Below are positions 1 through 7,718 of a DNA stretch of 64,000 bases, piece by piece. The position numbers and the translations under genes are program-made. Where the stretch lies: positions 33,609-97,608 of the forward strand of contig NZ_AEKT01000004.1 of NCBI RefSeq assembly GCF_000193635.1, given 5' to 3'. The notes below the pieces were generated by a model that was not told where the DNA came from, ran no database searches, and saw only the letters and a list, made by a program, of their open reading frames with translations. The DNA comes from Weissella cibaria KACC 11862. Its GTDB lineage: Bacteria > Bacillota > Bacilli > Lactobacillales > Lactobacillaceae. How positions within the stretch are numbered: position 1 is the stretch's first letter; every line of letters starts with the position of its first letter.

Positions 1-73
1 CAATCGATACAGTCGCCCCTAACACCCATACTGCTACCAATAAAATACCAAACACACGCATACTCTTTCGCAT
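1..73 (-). CDS. Partial secreted or membrane protein, N-terminal 24 residues only
   Basis: Only the start of this gene lies in the window; it runs off the left edge. Reading minus from 73, an ATG follows a GGGGGA ribosome binding site with suitable spacing. The peptide begins MRKSMRVFGILLVAVWVLGA, a positively charged start followed by a hydrophobic stretch, so an export signal or membrane anchor is likely. The function cannot be judged from 24 residues. Confidence 0.55.
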   Translation of the reverse strand, partial: MRKSMRVFGILLVAVWVLGATVSI

Positions 74-209
74 CACATCGTCCCCCACTGGTATCTACAA
101 GCCACTTATCCACTTGTTTTTAGTAACTTCAGTTTACGCGCAAATTGTCATTATTCTGTCTGTGTTTCACTTAGGTTTTGTAAAGGTTTGACAGCGCAAC
201 AACTCCCAT

Positions 210-698
210 TTAAAGTACTTGCCATTCTTGCAAAATTGTATCGGCAAAATCGAATTCATTATTTTGGATGAATTTCTTAGCCTTCAGTACCAACGGCGAC
301 GAATTTTCTGGTGTTATATCTGCGAGTTTTACAAACAGTGCCCCTTTTGAATCTTGGCCCGGAAATTCTCGAACTTTTTCAGCAATGTTACCATGCACCT
401 GCTGCACCAGGTTGAATACGGCAATATGATTATTCATCGTAAACGTTTCAAAGCGCCACGGATATCGAAAACTAGTAATGCCTAGTTGCTGATAGTTTAT
501 CAACTGCATACCGGTTTCTTCTAAGAATTCACGGCGTAGCGTATCATCAAGTCCCTCGCCCTCTGCCATGCTGCCACCAGGTAAATCTAACCGATTCGCA
601 TACGGCCCGCTTGTTTTCGAAATAACTAATAACCCTTGTTCCTGTCGATAGTAGATACCATACACACCGAACGCACGATGATAAATCTCATCCTTCAT
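210..698 (-). CDS. NUDIX hydrolase
   Basis: Predicted NUDIX-fold hydrolase of about 162 residues, acting in the cytoplasm on a nucleoside diphosphate linked to another group. The NUDIX box is complete: GSMAEGEGLDD followed by RREFLEETGM, giving the metal-binding REUxEExGU core. The substrate cannot be inferred. A GTG at 713 would add five residues, but GGGGGA lies seven bases before the ATG at 698, so 698 is the better start. It is a single gene, divergent from pepF; the 102 bases between them hold both promoters. Confidence 0.85.
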   Translation of the reverse strand: MKDEIYHRAFGVYGIYYRQEQGLLVISKTSGPYANRLDLPGGSMAEGEGLDDTLRREFLEETGMQLINYQQLGITSFRYPWRFETFTMNNHIAVFNLVQQVHGNIAEKVREFPGQDSKGALFVKLADITPENSSPLVLKAKKFIQNNEFDFADTILQEWQVL

Positions 699-800
699 TA
701 TTTCATCCCCCACTTTGATAGCTTTCCAACAATATTATCATCAACACTCAAGATTGTGTGCTAAACTATTAGAAAACAATGAGAAACACAAGGAGTACCT

Positions 801-2606
801 ATGGCCTATTCATTAAACTGGGATCTTGACCCAATTTACCCTGGTGGTATTACATCACCTGAGTTTGCTGCCAAGCTCACGTTGCTTGACGAACAAATCA
901 AACAATTCGCTGCTGACGTTACCGCCTATGATCGATTCACAGATACTGATTTCAGTCAGTTTATTGCGTTAGTTGATGCCGCTCAGACAATCCGTTCTGG
1001 TTTGGGAACGGTTGCCCTATTCGTGAACGCATTATACTCAGCTGATTACACCAATCCTGTGTATCGCCCATATCAAACTAAGGTGTCACAACTTGACGTG
1101 GCTTATCAGGCACCTTTAAACGCCTTCGCTAAGTTGTTGACATCATTTGACGACGACACTTTTGCGAAGGTCCTGACATTGCCAGGCGTTAATGATGTGG
1201 CGTTCCATTTGAATGAGTTACGCGATGACGCGTCACGTTTGCTCGACGACCGTGCTGAGGAATTGCTAAATAACTTGCGGTTGGATGGTTTGCAAGCCTG
1301 GTCTGAACACTACGACACGATTTCAGCAGGTCTAAGCATGACGTACACTGACGAAAACGGGGCGGAACAAGCTTTGTCAGCCGGTCAAGCATTGAACCAA
1401 CTGGATGGTTATCCTGATAACACAGTTCGAGCGAACATTATGGCTAATTATGAAAAGATGTGGGGCACGGCTGAAAACTTGGCCGCCGATACCATTAATC
1501 ACTTAGCCGGTTCACGTCTAACAGAGCAACATGCCCATGGGTATGCTGATCATTTGGAACAACCGCTTGAGTTGAACCGCATGTCACGTGCCACGTTGGA
1601 TGCCATGTGGCAAATGGTTGATGATAACAAGCACATGTTCAAAGCCTACTTTGACCGTAAGAAAGCTTTACTTGGTTTGGATGAAATCGGTTGGCAAGAT
1701 CAAGTCGCACCGATTACCAACTTAGGTGATTATCAGCCAACTACCCTGACATATGATGAAGCAGCAGCCTTTGTGATTAAAAACTTTGGTAAGTACTCAC
1801 CAAAGATGGCCGCCTTCGCGCAACATGCCTTTGAAAATCAATGGATTGAAGCCGAAGACCGCCCTGGTAAGACGCCTGGTGCTTGGATGGAAAGTGTGCC
1901 TGATATTCACGAGTCACGGATTATCACGACGTTCACAGGATCGGTTAACGACGCGGCTACCATCGCGCACGAAATTGGGCACGGTTTCCACTCTTCTGTC
2001 TTGACCGACTTACCTGTTTGGCGTGACGGTTATGCGATGAACGTTGCTGAGACAGCCTCAACGTTTGCCGAAATGCTGATTGCGGATGCTAATGTTCAAG
2101 CAGCCAAGACTGATGCAGAAAAGGTCGTGTTGCTTGATGCCAAGATGACCAACCCAATCGCGATGTTCTTGAACATTCACGCTCGATTCATCTTCGAGGA
2201 TAACTTCTACAAAGAACGCGCTAACGGCTTTGTGCCAGCTGCCCGTTTGAACGAACTGATGGATAACGCCCAACAAGTTGCCTTTGATGGTATTTTGGAT
2301 AAGCGTCACCCACACTTCTGGGCATCAAAGTTGCACTTCTTCATTGATGATGTGCCATTCTATAACTTCCCATACACATTCGGTTACTTGTTCAGCCAAA
2401 GCATTTACGCTTGGGCACAAACGCAAGCTAATTTTGAAGAAGCGTACATTGCCCTGCTACGCGATACAGCTAACATGTCAACCGAAGAATTAGCCCAAAA
2501 GCACCTAGGTGTCGATTTGACAAAGCCAGACTTCTGGCAAGCCGGTGCCGATTTGGTTAAGAAAGACATCGACGAATTCTTGGCGTTGTCTGAACAATTT
2601 ATCTAG
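801..2606 (+). CDS. pepF: Oligoendopeptidase F-type M3 metallopeptidase
   Basis: Cytoplasmic zinc peptidase that cleaves medium-length peptides, part of peptide nutrition and turnover in lactic acid bacteria. The 601-residue length is usual for the family. The catalytic motif HEIGH is at about residues 390-394 within AHEIGHGFHSS, and the family C-terminal region with YNFPYTFGYLFSQ is present. The sequence resembles the pepF/M3 clade rather than classical long PepF, a family-level judgement. The ribosome binding site AGGAG sits directly before ATG at 801. Twelve bases of this leader (789-800) are perfectly complementary to a loop of a candidate small RNA at 9406-9417. A strong terminator follows. 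Confidence 0.95.
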   Translation: MAYSLNWDLDPIYPGGITSPEFAAKLTLLDEQIKQFAADVTAYDRFTDTDFSQFIALVDAAQTIRSGLGTVALFVNALYSADYTNPVYRPYQTKVSQLDVAYQAPLNAFAKLLTSFDDDTFAKVLTLPGVNDVAFHLNELRDDASRLLDDRAEELLNNLRLDGLQAWSEHYDTISAGLSMTYTDENGAEQALSAGQALNQLDGYPDNTVRANIMANYEKMWGTAENLAADTINHLAGSRLTEQHAHGYADHLEQPLELNRMSRATLDAMWQMVDDNKHMFKAYFDRKKALLGLDEIGWQDQVAPITNLGDYQPTTLTYDEAAAFVIKNFGKYSPKMAAFAQHAFENQWIEAEDRPGKTPGAWMESVPDIHESRIITTFTGSVNDAATIAHEIGHGFHSSVLTDLPVWRDGYAMNVAETASTFAEMLIADANVQAAKTDAEKVVLLDAKMTNPIAMFLNIHARFIFEDNFYKERANGFVPAARLNELMDNAQQVAFDGILDKRHPHFWASKLHFFIDDVPFYNFPYTFGYLFSQSIYAWAQTQANFEEAYIALLRDTANMSTEELAQKHLGVDLTKPDFWQAGADLVKKDIDEFLALSEQFI

Positions 2607-2614
2607 ATATTTCC

Positions 2615-2647
2615 AAAAAGACTCAGCGCGATTGTGCTGAGTCTTTT
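2615..2647. terminator. Bidirectional terminator between pepF and the facing membrane gene
   Basis: Stem AAAAAGACTCAGC / GCTGAGTCTTTTT with a 7-base loop; T-runs on both strands let it serve both convergent genes. Confidence 0.9.
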
Positions 2648-2651
2648 TCAT

Positions 2652-3152
2652 TTACGCACAACTTAGAACATTTGGCGTAAAGGCAATGGTGGCCATGATA
2701 ATTGCAATAATCGTAAACTGCCACCAAGTTCGCAAAATTTTCAATTGCCACATCAGCCATCCGAACAACCCGATTGCCAATAGTGACAATACGATTTCGA
2801 CACTCATTACCCTCTCTTGTTGGCGCATCAACAGTAGTACGACGCTTTCAACACCAAATGGCAGCCACACAAGTTGATTACATAACAGGACGCCACTCAA
2901 CGTCAATTTCCGTTGAGGTCGCACAAGCATGAGTGCACCCCACAAAATAACGCCTAGCAATGAGGTCGTTAACACATACATCACCAGCGCCAACCCGATC
3001 AACATGGATTGATGTTCACGCAAGACACCATCAGTCCCCATTGTTGCCCGCATTTGACTTGTATTTATCCAAAATTGGCCGACCAATAGGGACAGCAGTG
3101 TAAGAGCACCCCACTTGCTGAGTCCGACCTTATTTTCCTGATATGTAAACAT
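2652..3152 (-). CDS. Small integral membrane protein of unknown function
   Basis: A 166-residue protein with about four to five hydrophobic helices (roughly residues 15-30, 48-72, 85-110, 118-138 and 143-163) separated by short basic loops. I recognise no family motif. The start at 3152 has a good ribosome binding site (GGGGAGGAT). It faces pepF across a shared terminator and appears to be transcribed alone. It could be a small transporter-like or stress-related membrane protein, but nothing in the sequence decides this. Confidence 0.7.
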   Translation of the reverse strand: MFTYQENKVGLSKWGALTLLSLLVGQFWINTSQMRATMGTDGVLREHQSMLIGLALVMYVLTTSLLGVILWGALMLVRPQRKLTLSGVLLCNQLVWLPFGVESVVLLLMRQQERVMSVEIVLSLLAIGLFGWLMWQLKILRTWWQFTIIAIIMATIAFTPNVLSCA

Positions 3153-3308
3153 TGATCATCCTCCCCGCGATTTGATTTGAGTATAGCTAAATCGGTGACC
3201 CACGATAATATCGTATCGATAGCAAATCGGCGACAAATATCACAGTCGAATATCATTGTTAAGGTGGTACAAATTATCCCCACTACTTAGCATTATGTTT
3301 GATGTAAC

Positions 3309-3348
3309 AAAAAACGGAATTACATCATCCCCTGACGTAATTCCGTTT
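3309..3348 (-). terminator. Intrinsic terminator after the ClC gene
   Basis: On the minus strand the arms AAACGGAATTAC and GTAATTCCGTTT flank a 13-base loop, followed by a T-run. Confidence 0.85.
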
Positions 3349-3353
3349 GTCTG

Positions 3354-4616
3354 TTATTTTTTCAAAATTAACTTAGACGTTGTAATCGCCAAAACAACCG
3401 ATAGTCCCATTGGCAAAAGCGCTGAGTAATCCATGTGCGTCACTTCAAACATCATAAACAATGCCATCAGTGGCGCTTGTTGCGAGGCTGACAACAAAGC
3501 CGTTGCCCCGATAACCGCCGCCTGATCAATCGATGCGCCTGGCATCATCATGACGTAGACAAAGCCCAAGATGGCACCAAATGATCCACCAATTCCAATC
3601 GATGGCGCCAGCGTACCACCATAGGCACCCGCTTTCAGCGTGAAGACTGTAATGACCGCTTTCAAAATCATGCCAATTGCGAGCATCCCAATCAGCTTCG
3701 TGCTTTCATTGTTAATCGCCAATTCAGCTAGACCACGCCCATTTCCCATAATCTGTGGGAAGAAGTAGGCCACGATACCCGTTGCAAGGGCGGCTAATGG
3801 CAGTTGCCACAAAACTTGCACTCGCTTAGCTTTCGCCTTGCCGCCTGCCCACTGGAACGCCTTGCGGAAATAGGCTCCCGCAATTCCCATAATTGGGCCA
3901 ACCACAATAACGAATGGCAACATCTTCAAATCAAAATGCCGATCAGCCACAAAATAATAGGGGTGAAAGCCCTTGATTGACGCACCAACTAACATGGCAA
4001 TCAATGACATACCTAAACTAACTGATACGGAACGCTTCGATACGTTCTTGTGCAGAATCTCCACCGCAAACAGCATTCCCGTAATCGGCGCAATATAGAT
4101 TCCCGCGAAACCAGCGCCGGCTGCTGCGGCAATCAACAAGCGACGGTCATCTGCTGTTAACGTATCAAGGTGCCACTTGGCCAATAGCATTTCCCAACGT
4201 TGGGCAAGCAAGGCACCCATTTCACGTGGCGCTAGTTCACGCCCAACTGAACCACCGGTTGCCACATAAAATACCTGAGTAACAGCGTGAAGGATTGACG
4301 CACCCAATGGCATCGTCTCACCTTCAAGTGCTTTATTAATCCCTACTGTTGGCTTCATCTTCGTTTGCACAATGAACCACAAACCAGCCGCAATAATTCC
4401 ACCAATTGTGACTGACAACAAGCGTTGCGTCCCAGCTGCATGAATGGCAACAGGCACCAACGTATTCTCCTCAAACCCCAAGAAGAAATGCTCAATCACA
4501 TCTAAAAATAGACTTAGTACGACAGAACTCAGTCCCACAATTACCCCAAGTACCACAGTAGATAACGCCAAGACCCCCATCTTTTGACGCTCAGTATAAG
4601 TCTCCGATTGTTCCAT
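3354..4616 (-). CDS. ClC-family chloride channel/antiporter-like protein
   Basis: A 420-residue polytopic membrane protein of the ClC fold, expected to move chloride or another small anion, possibly with proton exchange. It has the family half-repeats and long hydrophobic helices. The first anion-filter region reads GGSVGRELAP (glutamate near residue 127), where most ClC proteins have GxEGP. The second reads GGTLAPSIGIGG where GGxFxP is usual. The gating glutamate position is therefore kept but its neighbours are changed, placing this in a divergent ClC subgroup; transport type is uncertain. It has its own terminator and a possible extended -10 promoter. Confidence 0.85.
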   Translation of the reverse strand: MEQSETYTERQKMGVLALSTVVLGVIVGLSSVVLSLFLDVIEHFFLGFEENTLVPVAIHAAGTQRLLSVTIGGIIAAGLWFIVQTKMKPTVGINKALEGETMPLGASILHAVTQVFYVATGGSVGRELAPREMGALLAQRWEMLLAKWHLDTLTADDRRLLIAAAAGAGFAGIYIAPITGMLFAVEILHKNVSKRSVSVSLGMSLIAMLVGASIKGFHPYYFVADRHFDLKMLPFVIVVGPIMGIAGAYFRKAFQWAGGKAKAKRVQVLWQLPLAALATGIVAYFFPQIMGNGRGLAELAINNESTKLIGMLAIGMILKAVITVFTLKAGAYGGTLAPSIGIGGSFGAILGFVYVMMMPGASIDQAAVIGATALLSASQQAPLMALFMMFEVTHMDYSALLPMGLSVVLAITTSKLILKK

Positions 4617-4653
4617 CGTTACTACCTCATCTCAACAATAATTACAAAAAGTC

Positions 4654-4662
4654 ATTATAACA
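4654..4662 (-). promoter_or_regulatory. Possible extended -10 promoter of the ClC gene
   Basis: On the minus strand TGTTATAAT lies about 40 bases before the ClC start. It is a perfect -10 with a TGn extension; no good -35 is visible. Confidence 0.4.
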
Positions 4663-4714
4663 CGTTAGTTAACCCTGCTCCGGAATTCCGGCAATTGATC
4701 TGACGCATGTCAAT

Positions 4715-4758
4715 TAAAAAAACAGTTATCCAACACCTAATTGGCGTTAGATAACTGT
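4715..4758 (-). terminator. Intrinsic terminator after the methyltransferase gene
   Basis: Minus-strand arms ACAGTTATC / GATAACTGT enclose a second small stem and are followed by seven T residues. Confidence 0.85.
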
Positions 4759-4769
4759 CAATATCATCA

Positions 4770-5612
4770 CTATTCAACAACGTAGACACGTTCATCAATT
4801 AAATCAAATGACGTGTGGTGAGCATTTAATGCCGCCACTTCATGTAACGTCGCCTCTTGCCAAAAGACATCTGAATCCGTCGCACCATCTTTTTCGCCGA
4901 TGACCAATAAATCAAAATCAAAGCGATATCGGTTATCGCGGATATACTGTAAGACTTGCCAGTCAGCGTCCGTGGTATCGGGCGCCCAACTCATAATCAC
5001 GGTGGCCACGTTTTCGCCGTAACTATCCAACGCCGCAATCGCATCTAAGTTTTCAACGTCAGTAACTGGCTTGGCAGTCGTTGGATCTGGTTGCGTACGC
5101 CAGTCCTCATTGTCAGTCGCAATAATCGTTTGCGCTGGGGAAACTGCGCGAAGTCCAGCCGAAATATAACCATGGCCCGCCATAATTTCTAGGACGGGTA
5201 GACCATTTGTGTACGCTGACAGATCTTGAATAAACGCGTTCGACACATACGCATACATACTAAAGTACTCGATTAACGCATCTCGCAAATGACGGAGCAT
5301 AAAATCAACGTCTGCCAACGGTTCCGTCAAAGTTTGCCAGAGGGCATTACCCTTCGTGGCGTCGTTCGGATATGTTTTTAAAACATATTGTTCTAATTCT
5401 GCCACCACCGACTCTGGGATTTCCATAGTCGGTAACGCACTTGGTAAGAGCCCATTATTTAAATCATTAATCGTCGCCACGGCTTGTTCAATCAAGTGCT
5501 TGATGGTGGGGATGTTTTGATAACGGTCCAAATATGGCAACAGCTCACTAAGATAATCTATCTCAGTGAGCTGTCGGCCAGATCCAAACCGAATTGTTTG
5601 GTTCGTTGTCAT
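4770..5612 (-). CDS. Predicted class I SAM-dependent methyltransferase
   Basis: A 280-residue cytoplasmic protein. The central segment VLEIMAGHGYISAGL looks like motif I of the Rossmann-type methyltransferases, and ATDNEDW fits the acidic end of the next strand that binds the SAM ribose. VIMSWAPDT could be the motif IV position. The N-terminal 130 residues are helical and unlike any family I can name, so the substrate is unknown. It starts 18 bases after the Xre-type regulator gene and is very likely co-transcribed with it. A hairpin terminator follows. Confidence 0.65.
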   Translation of the reverse strand: MTTNQTIRFGSGRQLTEIDYLSELLPYLDRYQNIPTIKHLIEQAVATINDLNNGLLPSALPTMEIPESVVAELEQYVLKTYPNDATKGNALWQTLTEPLADVDFMLRHLRDALIEYFSMYAYVSNAFIQDLSAYTNGLPVLEIMAGHGYISAGLRAVSPAQTIIATDNEDWRTQPDPTTAKPVTDVENLDAIAALDSYGENVATVIMSWAPDTTDADWQVLQYIRDNRYRFDFDLLVIGEKDGATDSDVFWQEATLHEVAALNAHHTSFDLIDERVYVVE

Positions 5613-5630
5613 ATCGTTTCCTCTAATTGG

Positions 5631-6032
5631 TTAGAAAAGACTCTCTTGATGGTTACTTCGCACATCGTCATCTGACGTAAACGAAACTGGGTTCAAGTAT
5701 GAATTAACATACTGGAAAATATCAAACCGTTGCTGGTCAGTCAAAGGCTTACCGTTAAAATCGATTTCCTTACCTGACAGGAACAGCAAAGACAAATCCG
5801 TCTTCTCTGACATGGCGCGACCAACCAGAAAATCCATAGATACATTAAAGAAGTCCGCTAACTTGCGTACTTCAATGTACGATGGTGATCGATCACCACG
5901 CTCCCAGTTTCCGATTTGCGCGGCTGTATTTGGTTTTTGCCCCGGCTCGAGATGCTTATTCATCTCTTCTGCCAAGGTTTCCAATGTGATATTGCGTCCT
6001 TTACGCAACTCACGCAGACGATCTGGAAACAT
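5631..6032 (-). CDS. Xre-family helix-turn-helix transcriptional regulator
   Basis: A 133-residue regulator with an N-terminal Xre/Cro helix-turn-helix at about residues 5-72 (RLRELRKGRNITLETLAEEM then IGNWERGDRSPSYIEVRKLA). The C-terminal half is short and carries no recognised ligand domain. It precedes the methyltransferase gene by 18 bases, so the two form a small operon. A 13-bp perfect palindrome, TAAACGCCGTTTA at 6076-6088, lies in its upstream region and is a candidate autoregulatory operator; this link is inference. Confidence 0.85.
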   Translation of the reverse strand: MFPDRLRELRKGRNITLETLAEEMNKHLEPGQKPNTAAQIGNWERGDRSPSYIEVRKLADFFNVSMDFLVGRAMSEKTDLSLLFLSGKEIDFNGKPLTDQQRFDIFQYVNSYLNPVSFTSDDDVRSNHQESLF

Positions 6033-6075
6033 GTGCGTTGTACTCCGTTCTCACTAAAATAATCGTAAGCCGCGT

Positions 6076-6088
6076 TAAACGCCGTTTA
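6076..6088. promoter_or_regulatory. 13-bp palindrome upstream of the Xre gene, candidate operator
   Basis: TAAACGCCGTTTA is a perfect inverted repeat 44 bases before the Xre start. Its position suits autoregulation, but binding is unproven. Confidence 0.35.
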
Positions 6089-6117
6089 CTTCTCTATTTT
6101 AACGAACATTCAACTAT

Positions 6118-6160
6118 TTTTCCACACCCAAATTGTGGATAAAGGCTTATTTTATCCACA
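6118..6160. promoter_or_regulatory. Cluster of three DnaA-box-like 9-mers
   Basis: TGTGGATAA (6134-6142) and TTATCCACA (6152-6160) are perfect consensus DnaA boxes in opposite orientation, and TTTTCCACA (6118-6126) fits the relaxed consensus. The first two also form a 10-bp hairpin just after the rlmA stop codon. That hairpin could act as a weak terminator, but there is no T-run. No replication genes are nearby. Confidence 0.5.
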
Positions 6161-6169
6161 CGCTGTGAA

Positions 6170-7018
6170 TTACTGTTTCACTGTCAAGACAACCACGTTA
6201 ACTGTCACAGCTGGCAAGGGGGTTGCTTCCGCTGCGGCTTGGGCTTCTGGCCGAGCTCCCCAGTGAAGTGGCGTCATGTGTAACAGGTCAACATACAGGT
6301 CCGCTGGAATTGGCCATTGATAAGAAATTTCTTTTTGTGTAGCCGTAGGATAGTTCTCCATAAAGCGATCAACCACTTTTTGGTTACTGTAAGTATGATT
6401 TGGTGAATCAACTGGATAAAGCATTTCACGTAATTCATGCAAGTAACCTGACGCTGGTACGACTTTGACCAACGTTCCCTCAGGCGCCAGGACACGCTTG
6501 AATTCTTCGTACGCACTTGGTGAAAAGAATTCAACGATACTATCAAAACTATCGTCATTAAATGGCAAGTTCGCCAAATCTGCAACCGCAAAGAACGCGT
6601 CCGTCTCAAGCTGCGTCGCTAGGTTAACCCCTGCCTTTGAAATATCAAACCCAATCCCAGTGTCGATGTTGCCACGCTTCGCAAGTAACCGGGCAAACGG
6701 CGTTCCCTCACCCGTACCGACATCCATAATGCGTTGGGCAGTCGTTGGCAATGCTTCATTGACAGCATCGACAATGCCATCAAATAGTCCAGCCGTTAGC
6801 ACCCGACGACGCGCTGCCAACATAGCATCATCGTATTCCGTGTTCACCGCGTGGTTCAAAAAGTAGAGTGTGCCCTTCTTATTGATATCAAGCCGGTGGT
6901 TATGCGCACAAACCAAGCTGTTGCCTTCTACGTGATCATAGGGTTCACCGTCAACGGTACAACGGAACATGTCGAGATGTTCCGTCACGAAGTGTGTCCC
7001 TTTTTCAATTTTCTTCAT
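6170..7018 (-). CDS. rlmA: 23S rRNA (guanine-N1)-methyltransferase, RlmA type
   Basis: SAM-dependent methyltransferase of the RlmA/TlrB family, which modifies G745 or G748 in domain II of 23S rRNA. At 282 residues the length is normal. The N-terminal zinc region reads FRCTVDGEP then CAHNHRLD. The Cys-x3-His half is intact, but the second Cys of the usual CxxC is Asp here. The methyltransferase core follows, with MDVGTGEGTP as motif I and FDISKAGV. It overlaps the upstream TetR gene by 14 bases, so the two are translated from one mRNA. In several Gram-positives this modification affects macrolide susceptibility; that role here is inference. Confidence 0.85.
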   Translation of the reverse strand: MKKIEKGTHFVTEHLDMFRCTVDGEPYDHVEGNSLVCAHNHRLDINKKGTLYFLNHAVNTEYDDAMLAARRRVLTAGLFDGIVDAVNEALPTTAQRIMDVGTGEGTPFARLLAKRGNIDTGIGFDISKAGVNLATQLETDAFFAVADLANLPFNDDSFDSIVEFFSPSAYEEFKRVLAPEGTLVKVVPASGYLHELREMLYPVDSPNHTYSNQKVVDRFMENYPTATQKEISYQWPIPADLYVDLLHMTPLHWGARPEAQAAAEATPLPAVTVNVVVLTVKQ

Positions 7019-7598
7019 GTCGTTCCTCTTTCATCGCTAACCAAAGCATGGCATATACTTGGTCAAAGTCTGCTTCATTTTCCGTCGTTAAAGCCCGTTG
7101 TCGGACATAAGTCACAATCGTGCTAAAAGCCATCGTCATAAATACCTGGACTGGCATGTTGCGCAAGTCGCCCTTTGCAACACCTGCTTGCAACATGTCT
7201 GCGACAATATTTTGCTGGGCATCTGCCGGATCGGCAGGTGTTGTGTTAAAGACTGGGCTATCTGGTAATTGCTTAATTTGTGACACAGTTGTTAACGTGT
7301 CTGGTTTAGTTACCGCGATATGATACAACATTCGTAACCACGCACGCACTTGACCAGCAGTCGTTGGCTCAGCGGTAATCATCGTTGTGATTGATTGCCG
7401 CATAATCGCCTGTTCATGTTCAAACACCTGCAACAACATGTCTGATTTATTTTTAAAATAAATGTAGATATTTGACTGCGAAATGCCAACGGCTTTGGCA
7501 ACTTTAGTCGTTGATAGACTGGCCGCACCTTCCGTCACAATAATCTTAATGGCAGCCTGAATAATCGTCTCATATTTTGTCTCGTCTTTTTTCTTCAT
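7005..7598 (-). CDS. TetR-family transcriptional regulator
   Basis: A 197-residue repressor with the TetR helix-turn-helix at residues 10-57 (AAIKIIVTEGAASLSTTKVA then SQSNIYIYFKNKSDML) and a helical ligand domain. Its 3' end overlaps rlmA by 14 bases. It is divergent from the NmrA-like gene, and the 120-bp gap holds two copies of a 20-bp partly palindromic site, strongly suggesting it controls that promoter. No Shine-Dalgarno sequence is visible before the ATG, and a candidate promoter (TTGCCG, 17 bp, TATATT at 7605-7610) ends only seven bases before it. A leaderless message is therefore possible. Confidence 0.88.
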   Translation of the reverse strand: MKKKDETKYETIIQAAIKIIVTEGAASLSTTKVAKAVGISQSNIYIYFKNKSDMLLQVFEHEQAIMRQSITTMITAEPTTAGQVRAWLRMLYHIAVTKPDTLTTVSQIKQLPDSPVFNTTPADPADAQQNIVADMLQAGVAKGDLRNMPVQVFMTMAFSTIVTYVRQRALTTENEADFDQVYAMLWLAMKEERHEEN

Positions 7599-7635
7599 GC
7601 TATTAATATAAACGCTTTACGTTGAAACGGCAATG

Positions 7636-7665
7636 TTGACAAAAGATAAGTCTATCTCTTATACT
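7636..7665 (+). promoter_or_regulatory. Promoter of the NmrA-like gene with an operator in its spacer
   Basis: -35 TTGACA (7636-7641), 18-bp spacer, -10 TATACT (7660-7665). The spacer is filled by the first copy of the 20-bp repeat, so a bound TetR protein would block polymerase directly. Confidence 0.75.
7642..7661. promoter_or_regulatory. Operator copy 1 (20-bp repeat, probable TetR site)
   Basis: AAAGATAAGTCTATCTCTTA, with an inner inverted repeat AGATA-AGTC-TATCT. It is identical to the copy at 7677-7696. Confidence 0.65.
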
Positions 7666-7676
7666 GATTACACATT

Positions 7677-7696
7677 AAAGATAAGTCTATCTCTTA
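7677..7696. promoter_or_regulatory. Operator copy 2 (20-bp repeat, probable TetR site)
   Basis: Identical to copy 1, 35 bp downstream, between the -10 box and the ribosome binding site of the NmrA-like gene. Confidence 0.65.
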
Positions 7697-7718
7697 AAGA
7701 GAGTGAAGGAGAATTATT

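Noticed and set aside
6118-6160. Chromosomal origin of replication
   Set aside because: DnaA boxes are too few, and no dnaA/dnaN or AT-rich unwinding element is near.
6465-6866. 133-codon plus-strand frame opposite rlmA
   Set aside because: Antisense shadow of the conserved methyltransferase core.
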